Below are positions 1 to 6,497 of a DNA stretch of 7,603 bases, in pieces (the stretch's first letter is position 1; the number at the start of each line of letters is the position of its first letter). The stretch covers positions 1-7,603 of the forward strand of contig JAUWSZ010000085.1 in the NCBI GenBank assembly GCA_030609865.1, in the 5' to 3' direction. This stretch comes from a bacterium. GTDB lineage: Bacteria; Desulfobacterota; DSWW01. The notes beneath the pieces were generated by a model, which was given only the letters and a program-made list of their open reading frames with translations, was not told where the DNA came from and did not search any database. The position numbers were made by a program, and so were the translations under genes.

Positions 1-404
1 GGAACCTCTCCCTGCCCTGCGGAGGGAATCTGGGATGCACACTGGGAGTTCATCCCAGACCAGAATCCCGAGTTCTGGTGGCCGTTGTGCCAGGCCTGGA
101 TCATCAGCTTGGCCCCGTGGGCGTGAACCGCCTCGCTGTACCGCTGGTACCAGGGAATGATCTCATCGGTATACCCCCTGTGGCCTTCCGGGATGATCCA
201 GGAGTGAGGGTTGACCGCTGCGGCGCCCATCACGATCAGGCCGAAGCCGCCCTTTGCCCGGGCCTCGTGGTAGCGAAGCTCCCGCTCGTTGGGCAGACCC
301 TCGTGGCTGGCCAGCATGTGGATGTGTCCTGAAATCATGATCCGGTTTTTGACCGTGCAGTTCCTGAATGTGATCGGGGAGAAGAGTTCGGCTAGTTCTG
401 TCAT
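1..404 (-). CDS. NADH:flavin oxidoreductase, old yellow enzyme family (N-terminal part, runs off left edge)
   Basis: This is the first 134 codons of a gene that continues beyond base 1. The translation begins MTELAELFSPITFRNCTVKN, the classic start of the FMN-binding barrel of the old yellow enzyme / 2,4-dienoyl-CoA reductase family. It continues with an ERELRYHEARAKGGFGLIV segment and then HGAKLMIQAWHNGHQ, the strand-plus-His region that lines the flavin in this family. SQCASQIPSA near the left edge matches the usual proline/serine loop that follows. Family members reduce C=C bonds conjugated to a carbonyl; the larger ones add a 4Fe-4S cluster and a second flavin domain, which cannot be seen here. 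The start is fixed by AGGAGG at 415-410, five bases before ATG. It lies 45 bp downstream of the CoA-ligase gene on the same strand, so the two are probably one operon. Its likely role is reduction of an unsaturated CoA-thioester or enone intermediate; the substrate is unknown. Confidence 0.92.
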   Translation of the reverse strand, partial: MTELAELFSPITFRNCTVKNRIMISGHIHMLASHEGLPNERELRYHEARAKGGFGLIVMGAAAVNPHSWIIPEGHRGYTDEIIPWYQRYSEAVHAHGAKLMIQAWHNGHQNSGFWSGMNSQCASQIPSAGQGEV

Positions 405-449
405 GATAGCCTCCTGTATTTGAGATGTTTGTCGTATGCCAAAGCCTTT

Positions 450-1808
450 CTATTGCTTTGTCTCGTAAGTTTTTTCCAGGAGCTTTTTCTTCTTCACGAA
501 GCGCTCGAGGGTCTTGGGTGGGATCCAGGTAATCTTTGGGCTGATCTTGATGGACCGGTGCATCTCCTCGGTGATCTCTTCGGTCAGGCCCTCGAGTTCC
601 TCTTCCTTCGTCGCTTCCCCGTACTCGATCTTGAGCTTCAGGGGCGGGACCACCCGCGGGAGAGGCTCGTCCAGAACGATCCGGAACTCGCCGGTCACTC
701 GAGGCACGAACCGGTTGACCACACCTTCGATTGCAGGGGGATAGATCATCACACCCTTGATCTTGAGCATGTCGTCCGTGCGGCCGATCACCTTGTACCG
801 GAACCCTGTCTGCCCGCACGGGCAGGGGGACGTGGTGACCTCCATGATGTCCCCCAGGGTCTGGCGGAACCCGAGCAGATTCGTCCCGGCCAGGGTGCTG
901 AAGACCGCCATCCCCGTGGCCCCATCCTCCATCGGAACCGATTCGTGGGTGTCCTGGTTGACGAGTTCCATCATCGCCAGGTCGTCACCGAGCCAGTGCA
1001 TTCCTTGATACTCCGGGTAGTCGCAGGAACATCCCAGGCCCGCGCCCATGTCGAAGAGCTTTGCCTGGAATGCGCCTTCTAACTTCTTCCGAACCTCGGG
1101 GATCCCTGCCCCGGGTTCTCCACCGCATACGAGCGTCTCGATGTTGAGGCTGTCCACGCCGGCACCCAGGATCTCCTCCGCCTTTTCCGTCATGTACTCG
1201 GCAAAGGAGGGGGTGCACATCATGGCCTTCGGCCGAAAGAGCCGGGAATAGGTCAGGACCCGCTCGGTGCCTGCTTCTGCACCCACAGGGATGGAACATG
1301 CCCCGTAATCCGCGATGCACATGCACATCGGCACGCCCGCCAGAAACATGCTCAGGCCAAAGTCCTGCAGGATCCTGTCCCCAGGGTAGATCCCGCATCT
1401 CCAGAGGGCCCTGGCCGTGAACTCGGACCAGAGGGCCAGGTCCTCCCTGTCGAGGGGATAGGGCGTCGGCTCTCCTGTTGTCCCCGAGGTGGACGCGATG
1501 CACAGGAGCCGTTTCGAGGCCTCCCCCATCCAACCCTCCAGGATCCGCACCATGTCAAAATCGCATCCTGCGGCGAACTCACGGAAGCCTTCCTTGGTCA
1601 GAATCGGGATCCTCTTCGAATAATCGTCCCACGTCTTGATGGCCTCCGGTTTCACGCCCGCCTTGTCAAACCGTTCTTTCCAGAAAGGCGCCGTGTCATA
1701 TAGGTCCTGGATCTTCTTCTTGAGCCTCTCCCACTGGATCTCCTTCATCTCAGGGGTGTTCTGCCTGGTCTCCATCTCCATGTTCCAGTAAGGCCTTCGC
1801 TCCCCCAT
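450..1808 (-). CDS. Phenylacetate-CoA ligase-family AMP-forming acyl/aryl-CoA ligase (PaaK-like), intact
   Basis: A 452-residue cytoplasmic enzyme, close to the usual 430-450 for PaaK-type ligases. The family converts an aromatic or other carboxylic acid, ATP and CoA to the acyl-CoA via an acyl-adenylate. Visible motifs: helical N-terminus with APFWKERFDKAGVKPE (40-55) and a PILTKEGFREF segment (68-78); the ATP/phosphate loop STSGTTGEPT (106-115); CGGEPG (228-233); MGAGLGCSCDYPEYQGMHW (254-272); CPCG (329-332); and the hinge GRTDDMLKIKG (342-352) opening the C-terminal lid. C260/C262, H271, C329 and C331 could form the structural zinc site reported in some PaaK-like proteins (inference). The lid ends with a lysine-rich run (439-442) rather than the usual GKA-R-V motif, so this is a divergent subgroup and phenylacetate need not be the substrate. 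GGAGG at 1821-1817 lies eight bases before ATG. It is preceded by a thiolase remnant and followed by the oxidoreductase; a paralogous stub lies at 3614-3817. Confidence 0.94.
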   Translation of the reverse strand: MGERRPYWNMEMETRQNTPEMKEIQWERLKKKIQDLYDTAPFWKERFDKAGVKPEAIKTWDDYSKRIPILTKEGFREFAAGCDFDMVRILEGWMGEASKRLLCIASTSGTTGEPTPYPLDREDLALWSEFTARALWRCGIYPGDRILQDFGLSMFLAGVPMCMCIADYGACSIPVGAEAGTERVLTYSRLFRPKAMMCTPSFAEYMTEKAEEILGAGVDSLNIETLVCGGEPGAGIPEVRKKLEGAFQAKLFDMGAGLGCSCDYPEYQGMHWLGDDLAMMELVNQDTHESVPMEDGATGMAVFSTLAGTNLLGFRQTLGDIMEVTTSPCPCGQTGFRYKVIGRTDDMLKIKGVMIYPPAIEGVVNRFVPRVTGEFRIVLDEPLPRVVPPLKLKIEYGEATKEEELEGLTEEITEEMHRSIKISPKITWIPPKTLERFVKKKKLLEKTYETKQ

Positions 1809-1850
1809 CGCATTTCCCTCCGCTTCTCGCCCTCGAATTGAAAAAGACTC

Positions 1851-2120
1851 TCACTGCGTGAGGATCGTGATGCTCATCATGGCCGGTTCGATCCCCGGCC
1901 CCATGCCGCCACCGTTGTGTGCGAGCGCAACCCTGGCACCCTCCACCTGTCGCTTGCCGGACTCACCCCTGAGCTGCCACACGAGCTCCACGATCTGCCC
2001 CACACCGGTGGCCCCCAGCGGATGCCCTTTGGACAAGAGCCCCCCGCTCGGATTCACAGGGATTCTCCCTCCAAGTGAGGTAGCGCCTTCATCCACCAGC
2101 CGGCCGCCCTCCCCCTCAAG
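1851..2120 (-). pseudogene. SCP2-type thiolase, C-terminal remnant only
   Basis: The frame encodes about 90 residues matching only the end of a thiolase: [17 protein letters not shown], then [17 protein letters not shown] with the conserved catalytic His of the GHPxGATG motif, then [11 protein letters not shown]. The HNGGG in place of the CGGGxG of classical thiolases points to the SCP2/lipid-transfer-type branch. Full-length members have roughly 380-400 residues, so about three quarters of the protein, including the nucleophilic Cys domain, is missing. A GTG at 2096 could serve as a start but has no supporting role. Homology fades near 2120, and the frame meets a TGA at 2144-2142. Immediately upstream is the 3' end of the tandem-repeat gene (stop at 2174), leaving no room for the missing part. 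The stub was therefore made by a deletion or rearrangement. The natural stop TGA (1853-1851) is 42 bp before the ligase start. Catalytic activity is not expected. Confidence 0.85.
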
Positions 2121-2173
2121 AGGGAATACAGATTGCCGTGTTCATTGTTCATGGTGTAGATCATCATGCCTGC

Positions 2174-3175
2174 TCAGACTTCTCCCCGCGGGGTCACCTC
2201 GGATTTGCCCACCTGTGCGAGCATCTCGGGCGAAACCTCCCTCTTGGCCGCCTTCTTGTACAGATACTGGATGCAGGGCGAATTGGGATCCTTCATTGCG
2301 TGTCCGTCGATCACAAAGGTAAAAGGGTTCCCCTCGTATTGGTCCCGGTTGCTGGAGGCGCAGTGGGTGCAATAGATCGGGTACTCCTTCCGGTTGAAAT
2401 TGATGTTGGCCGGTTCCTTCATCAGGCACGGCATGCCTGTTCCGTAATGAAACCTCCCCTTGTGCATATCCCCCCGGTACATCCGTCCGCCGCTTCCACA
2501 GGGATCCAGTATGAAGGCAAACCGGTCCTCCTCTTCCTCGACCCGGAACGTTGCCTGAGGGTAGTGCCATGTCTGGACGAACATCCGGAAGAGGCCGAGA
2601 TCATCCAGGGCATCGTACGCCGGATAAAACATGGCAAAGGCCGTGTCGTAGGTCTCTTTGAGGAAATCGTCCAGGTAGTCGGACCCCTTTTCACGGTAGA
2701 CCTCTGATTGGGTGCAGACCGCATACTGGATCATCAAATCGTGGTAGGGCCGCCATTCCAGATGCTGATCCTTGATGAGCTCCCGGATGTTGAGATCCAT
2801 GTCCAACAGTTTTTCGATGGCCTGCCGGCACCGTGATTTGACGACCTGATAGATCTCGAGGGGCTCATAGAGCCTCTGCCCCTTGCTCTTCTGCTTCAAG
2901 AACCGCATCGTGCAGCCGCCGAGAAGGCTGTCGCTGATCTCTGTTGTCCACACCGTTGCACTGCATGCATCGTTGAATGCCTTCTGCAGGGCCTTGCAGC
3001 CGCGACAGTAAATAGGGGTTCCGTCCGAGCACGGGCCGAAGACATCGGGAAGAGACTGGGGCCATCCTGCGAGCAGCAACTTCCCGCCCGAGCCGCAGGG
3101 AACCAGAGAAAAGGCGACCTCACCATCGGTTTCGCCAAGGGGAACGATATTCGCGCTGTGTTGGTATCCCCACAT
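2174..3175 (-). CDS. Cysteine-rich tandem-repeat protein of unknown family, larger C-terminal part of a frame-split gene
   Basis: An open frame of 333 codons from ATG, and open 17 codons further upstream to a TAG at 3229-3227. I do not recognise the family. Two halves share a pattern: (A)F-x-L-x-PCGSGG at 22-31, PIYCRGC at 54-60 and GGCTMRFLKQK at 86-96; then FAFILDPCGSGG at 219-230, PIYCTHC at 266-272 and SPCIQYLYKK at 299-308. Four Cys per half (27/57/60/88 and 226/269/272/301) could bind a metal such as zinc. Residues 102-215, between the two Cys blocks, are mostly helical. There is no signal peptide or membrane segment. The ATG at 3175 lacks a ribosome binding site, while the coding pattern continues upstream of it (DEKGVISQIIQ), so it is probably not the true start. 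This piece most likely joins the frame at 3204-3614 as one protein of about 480 residues. The gene is embedded in a CoA-ligase/thiolase cluster, so a role in that pathway is possible but unproven. Confidence 0.7.
   Translation of the reverse strand: MWGYQHSANIVPLGETDGEVAFSLVPCGSGGKLLLAGWPQSLPDVFGPCSDGTPIYCRGCKALQKAFNDACSATVWTTEISDSLLGGCTMRFLKQKSKGQRLYEPLEIYQVVKSRCRQAIEKLLDMDLNIRELIKDQHLEWRPYHDLMIQYAVCTQSEVYREKGSDYLDDFLKETYDTAFAMFYPAYDALDDLGLFRMFVQTWHYPQATFRVEEEEDRFAFILDPCGSGGRMYRGDMHKGRFHYGTGMPCLMKEPANINFNRKEYPIYCTHCASSNRDQYEGNPFTFVIDGHAMKDPNSPCIQYLYKKAAKREVSPEMLAQVGKSEVTPRGEV
2252..2872 (-). repeat. Tandem protein repeat 2
   Basis: About 207 codons from RLYEPLEIYQ to YLYKK, colinear with repeat 1. 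The distance from the PCGSGG Cys to the first Cys of YCxxC is 43 residues here against 30 in repeat 1, so a loop of about 13 residues (including HYGTGMPC) is extra. Confidence 0.7.
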
Positions 3176-3479
3176 CTGGATGATCTGTGAAATAACTCCT
3201 TTTTCATCCCCTCCTGAGGAATTCCTCTACGTACGGCTCCATCAGGTAGGCGGCGGATTTCCCGAGCATCCCGTCCAGGACATCCTCTCCGAATTCCGAG
3301 CGGATCTTGCCCCACATCCTCGGGAGCCACTGTAGCCCCAGGCCACAGAGTCCCGCGTGTCCCTGGTCCATCTCGTTCAGAAGATAGTGCAGGTGCTGCA
3401 CCTGTCCCGCTTCGAGGGCCTCGAGGGCCAGATCCGCCAGGGGCCGGCTCTCCTTAAGAAGCTCTTCGTCTGTGAAATA
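2888..3479 (-). repeat. Tandem protein repeat 1 (helical part plus PCGSGG/YCxxC part)
   Basis: About 200 codons, interrupted by the frameshift near 3204-3226. It starts at RYFTDEELLK and ends at MRFLKQK. The order of elements matches repeat 2: a helical segment, a Q-x-W-x-Y motif, an F-x-L-x-PCGSGG motif, PIYCxxC, and a Cys followed by (F/Y)LxK. The match is at protein level only; the two DNA copies have diverged, so this is an old duplication. Confidence 0.7.
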
Positions 3480-3614
3480 TCTCATCGGTCGGACCTCCAT
3501 CACCGCCTCCAGCATCAACCCGGCGTTCTTCTGCTGGAATGCCGTGTATTCGGCATCCGGGCCCACGCTCCCGTACTCGGGTGGCCTGGCCCACCAATCG
3601 CCCTGTCCCTTCAT
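3204..3614 (-). CDS. N-terminal part of the frame-split tandem-repeat protein
   Basis: 136 codons from ATG 3614 to TGA 3206-3204. The ATG overlaps the stop of the ligase stub by one base (TGATG), the usual sign of translational coupling, so I prefer it to the TTG one codon earlier. The sequence is helical and acidic, with WWARPPEYGSVGPD near the start and RYFTDEELLKESRPLADLAL at 45-64. The segment from residue 46 to the end corresponds to the helical part of the second repeat in the downstream frame (LYEPLEIYQVVKSRCRQAIE onward). That makes it the missing front of repeat 1. Reading on in the +1 frame past the GGGG at 3211-3208 gives GDEKGVISQIIQMWGYQHSA, which aligns with GLFRMFVQTWHYPQATF before the second PCGSGG. 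One lost base in the G run would explain the break. Alternatives are a sequencing error or two coupled genes; the repeat alignment makes separate genes unlikely. Function is unknown. Confidence 0.72.
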   Translation of the reverse strand: MKGQGDWWARPPEYGSVGPDAEYTAFQQKNAGLMLEAVMEVRPMRYFTDEELLKESRPLADLALEALEAGQVQHLHYLLNEMDQGHAGLCGLGLQWLPRMWGKIRSEFGEDVLDGMLGKSAAYLMEPYVEEFLRRG

Positions 3615-3817
3615 CAATAACGTTTTTCAAACAGCGGCTGTTTATGCGAAGCGGTCTGCAGCGATTCCGGTTCCGTCCATTCAATCTGTGGATTGACCCG
3701 CAGTTCCGATTTCATCACCGACTTGATTTCCGCGGCGAGTTCGTCCAGCTTGTCCTCCATGCCGGCACCGTATTCCAGCCTCAGCTTGAGCGTGGTCACC
3801 CGGGGTGAAGGATCCTC
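3614..3817 (-). pseudogene. Phenylacetate-CoA ligase-family remnant, C-terminal lid only
   Basis: About 67 codons starting EDPSPRVTTLKLRLEYG and ending PLFEKRY. They align along their whole length with the last 70 residues of the intact ligase at 450-1808 (DEPLPRVVPPLKLKIEYG to LLEKTY), with roughly a third identical. Everything upstream, including the ATP-binding domain and the hinge, is absent. Homology stops within a few bases of the end of the palindromic element at 3822. The open frame extends to an ATG at 3844, but its first eight codons (MGLFQQPP) come from the element end, and no ribosome binding site precedes that ATG. A lid fragment alone cannot catalyse ligation. Its TGA stop overlaps the ATG of the next gene (TGATG), which shows it was once the upstream partner in an operon. 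It is a paralogue, not a recent copy, of the intact ligase. Confidence 0.85.
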
Positions 3818-3821
3818 CTTA

Positions 3822-3947
3822 GGAGGCTGTTGAAAAAGTCCCATCTGCGGCGTTCGGCTTCATCCCTCGTCATTCAACGTACAGGAAGTACGCCTCATTC
3901 CTCGGGATTTTTCCTGCCTTGCATCTGGAACTTTTTGAACAGCCTCC
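3822..3947. mobile_element. MITE-like palindromic element, 126 bp
   Basis: The ends are 27-bp imperfect inverted repeats: 3822-3848 begins GGAGGCTGTTGAAAAAGT, and 3947-3921 read on the other strand begins GGAGGCTGTTCAAAAAGT, with 23 of 27 positions identical. At the exact centre is a perfect 5-bp stem, CGTAC (3878-3882) and GTACG (3888-3892), with loop AGGAA, so the whole element can fold as one long hairpin. It has no coding capacity. Ends of this kind resemble short non-autonomous repeats I have seen in Desulfobacterota genomes (recollection, not a search result). No clear target-site duplication is visible on the two sides. It abuts the broken end of the ligase remnant. Confidence 0.75.
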
Positions 3948-3948
3948 G

Positions 3949-3972
3949 ACAGCCACTTTTTCAACGGGCTGT
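3949..3972. repeat. Small hairpin / partial second element end
   Basis: ACAGCC (3949-3954) pairs with GGCTGT (3967-3972) around a 12-base loop containing CTTTTTCAAC. The core resembles the ends of the element next door, so this may be the remains of a second copy. It begins one base after the first element ends. Confidence 0.45.
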
Positions 3973-4023
3973 TAGGGTCAAGCGGCACAAGATCTGGTGG
4001 GGCACTGAGGAAAGGGATCGGAA

Positions 4024-4042
4024 GGAGAGCAATCCGCTCTCC
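4024..4042. terminator. Hairpin downstream of the DUF3160 gene, possible weak terminator
   Basis: GGAGAGC (4024-4030) and GCTCTCC (4036-4042) form a perfect 7-bp stem with a 5-base loop, 34 bp past the stop codon of the minus-strand lipoprotein gene. There is no strong T run after it on the minus strand, so it is not a typical intrinsic terminator. Confidence 0.35.
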
Positions 4043-4075
4043 CTCGAGAAAGGGCAAACCGTCCTTGTCCTGAGC

Positions 4076-6373
4076 CTATCTTGTTTCTCTGACCAGAGGC
4101 CGAAACCAGGGTGGCCTTTCGGGCCTGTCAGGAGACCCGAGCAGCTCACGCCAGGCCTCGTCGGTCAGCCTGTCGTTCATGGGATGTTTGAACTCGTAGT
4201 AGGACAGCACCGGTCCTGCAGCGAGGAAAACAAGATCCTCAGGCCCGGGGCACGCCACGATAATCAGATCCACGGTTCCGACCCCTTCTTCGATGACCTT
4301 GCCTTCCATCCCATGGGTATGCACGTCCGCCACGAGTGTCGTCTTGCAGCCTTCTTCACTCACTCCCAGGATGACGTTTTCAAGATGCGCACCGAAGGCC
4401 ATGATGAAATCATAGTCGGCTTCCGACAGGGCTTCATTCGTGAGTTCCTTGTTGGCTATCTCAATCAGTCGAAGGAGGATTCCCTCCAGGTCGAGGAGCC
4501 TCTGTTCCGCTTCCTGCGAGAGGACCTCAAATCCGGCCAGGCCTTCCCGGGTCAGTCTCGTCAGCGCCATCAGGCGTCCGTAGAATTCCGGCGCCGGCTC
4601 CACGTAGCCGGTCACTTGAGGAGGCAGACCGGTCTCCCCGGGAGTGTAGCTCTGTTTTGCGTAGAGGATGGTATCGTGCCGGAGTTCGGCCCATGAAGCC
4701 AAGGCGGCGTTGAGTTCCTTTTTTTCCCATGCCTCGGTCAACATGAAGGATGGGTAACCCTCGGCAAAACCCCCGATCAACGCCTTCAGCGAGTACAGCC
4801 AGCCCCAGTACAGGTTTTGGGTCCAGTCCGACAGGCTGAGCTGATCGAATTCATCCCTGAGTTCCCCGTATCTCAGATCGTAGTCCACATACTCTGTATC
4901 CCCCTCTGCGATCAGGACTTGCTCGGCCCTCTCAGAACCCAGGATGGACATGACATCCAGGCCCCTGGGGTAGCACCTGGCCCCCCTCACTCCCGTAGAC
5001 CCGTATGTGAAGGGTATCGGGTCGCCGTTCCCTGTGTAGTCCAGGACTTCCGGGAAGACCAGATGCTGGAACATGTAGGAATCAGGCACAAACCGCTGCC
5101 CCATGAATCGCATGCCCTTGGTTCTGGCAAGGACCTCGTCCAGCGCCTCCGGCGTGACCGGCGGGGTGACCAAGGCGTTGCCGGTTCCACCGAAGATCTC
5201 GGGCGAACGGAGCAGCCCGAGTTCAGCCTTGAGAGCAAAGAACTTGTCTTCATCCTGGAGATCCGTGACCGCGAAACCGCTCCCAAACACCTCGTTGATT
5301 GCCCCAAGGTATTCATAGGGTGTCAGATCGTCCGCCAGCCCCACGTAGAAAGAGGTTACGGCATAGATCCGGTCCCATACCTCCCGCCCTGTTCGTTCCT
5401 CCACCTGAACCGTATTGAGCGAAAGGGCCAGAAGCACCGCCTGCAGGGTCTGTATCCTGGCATCGTAAACGCTGATCAGTGCATCGCCGTCGGCCCCCCA
5501 GTGCTCCGCGCCTTTCAGGAGGAAGGCAATTCGGCCGTACCACATCAGGGCCTTGAAGTACTGCTCCAGCGCCTCACTTCTCGTGTAGTGGCCTCTCGGC
5601 ACGTACTGGGAATAGTCCTCGTCGTAGATGAATATGTCATTCGCCGCAAAGCCCTCATGCGCTTCGATCTTCCCCAGTTCACTTTCCACCGGACCACTGA
5701 CAAGTCCCGGGATCTCCGATCCGGGATTGATCAGTTGAGCCGCGACAGCGAGGTAAGCCACGTTGCGCCTCGCAGCTTCCCTGAGATCCCCGTCGTAACC
5801 CCCATGCTGGACAAGCGCGTCGGCCAGCAGCACCCCTGTCAGATCCCGGATGTCGTGGAAGAACTGACGCTCCTCAACGTCCTTCAGCGTTTCATCGAAC
5901 TGGACGTGATACAGGTGAAGGAGCGTGTCCGCGGTGACGAATATCGGCACATTCATCCCTCGCAGAAACTCGTAGGGCAGTACAACGTCATCATCGTTGT
6001 AGTTCTCCATCCACGGAGCCTCGAAGCTGTATTCGATGACGGCAAACCCATTCTGCTCGATCATGGGCCCGACGGTTTGCAAATCGAACAGCGCATTCAT
6101 GTCTTCGTAGTTCTCCAGCGTGTCCAGATTCAGCGGGAGGGGGTAGCCCGAGGCCTGGGGCTCAACCGGGTTTTCATAGGCGACGAAGTAGGATGACAGG
6201 GAAGGCTTGTCGCCATAGGTGGGGAATGCATGTTGATCATTCCTGTTGGCGAGTTCGTCCTCCCCTCCGTTTGAACATCCCGTAGCCGCGAGCAACGGGC
6301 ATAGGAGGCAGGCAATGAGAATCCTGCCCAGCACAATGAGGTGTTCTTTCTGTCCTGTGGGCCGCTTATTCAT
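4076..6373 (-). CDS. DUF3160-family lipoprotein
   Basis: A 765-residue exported protein. The N-terminus has basic residues, a hydrophobic stretch (about 12-30) and a lipobox-like AATGC with Cys33 as the predicted lipidation site, followed by a polar linker. Family hallmarks: VPIFVTADTLLHLYHVQFDE (142-161), TTLVADVHTHG (678-688) with Asp683, His685 and His687, an EEGVGTVDLII segment (695-705), and YYEF (725-728) followed by RLTDEAW (735-741). These match DUF3160, a family of large envelope proteins with no established function. The length fits a complete member. GGAGG at 6384-6380 lies six bases before ATG, and the stop TAG is at 4078-4076. It stands alone on this strand: the next minus-strand sequence is 230 bp away beyond a palindromic element. 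Upstream it is divergent from the LysM gene. Location at the inner or outer membrane cannot be decided from the sequence; residue +2 is Ser, which does not argue for inner-membrane retention. Confidence 0.9.
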   Translation of the reverse strand: MNKRPTGQKEHLIVLGRILIACLLCPLLAATGCSNGGEDELANRNDQHAFPTYGDKPSLSSYFVAYENPVEPQASGYPLPLNLDTLENYEDMNALFDLQTVGPMIEQNGFAVIEYSFEAPWMENYNDDDVVLPYEFLRGMNVPIFVTADTLLHLYHVQFDETLKDVEERQFFHDIRDLTGVLLADALVQHGGYDGDLREAARRNVAYLAVAAQLINPGSEIPGLVSGPVESELGKIEAHEGFAANDIFIYDEDYSQYVPRGHYTRSEALEQYFKALMWYGRIAFLLKGAEHWGADGDALISVYDARIQTLQAVLLALSLNTVQVEERTGREVWDRIYAVTSFYVGLADDLTPYEYLGAINEVFGSGFAVTDLQDEDKFFALKAELGLLRSPEIFGGTGNALVTPPVTPEALDEVLARTKGMRFMGQRFVPDSYMFQHLVFPEVLDYTGNGDPIPFTYGSTGVRGARCYPRGLDVMSILGSERAEQVLIAEGDTEYVDYDLRYGELRDEFDQLSLSDWTQNLYWGWLYSLKALIGGFAEGYPSFMLTEAWEKKELNAALASWAELRHDTILYAKQSYTPGETGLPPQVTGYVEPAPEFYGRLMALTRLTREGLAGFEVLSQEAEQRLLDLEGILLRLIEIANKELTNEALSEADYDFIMAFGAHLENVILGVSEEGCKTTLVADVHTHGMEGKVIEEGVGTVDLIIVACPGPEDLVFLAAGPVLSYYEFKHPMNDRLTDEAWRELLGSPDRPERPPWFRPLVRETR

Positions 6374-6497
6374 GGCATTCCTCCCTGTCAGGCTTCATGG
6401 CAATTGCCACTGGAGTATTCTCGAGATGGGAATAGAGCAGTTATTATCAATGCACGCATCCTCAAAGTACTCCAGAAATCTGAATATTGTAAAGAAA

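Noticed and set aside
163..1082. Overlapping frames of about 220 residues on both strands (163-819 minus, 420-1082 plus)
   Set aside because: They are shadows of the oxidoreductase and ligase genes, which carry clear family motifs in the other frames.
3200..3220. Programmed +1 frameshift (AGGAGG just before GGA TGA) joining the two pieces of the repeat protein
   Set aside because: The SD-like AGGAGG and TGA recall the prfB site, but the spacing is wrong and the P-site tRNA-Gly on GGA cannot re-pair well with GAT after a +1 slip. A single-base loss in GGGG is simpler.
3830..4696. 288-residue plus-strand open frame
   Set aside because: It crosses the palindromic element and then runs antisense to the well-supported DUF3160 gene; its translation has no recognisable domain.
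4817..6196. 459-residue plus-strand open frame
   Set aside because: It lies entirely antisense to the DUF3160 gene, has the His/Val/Arg-rich composition of a shadow frame, and shows no family motif.
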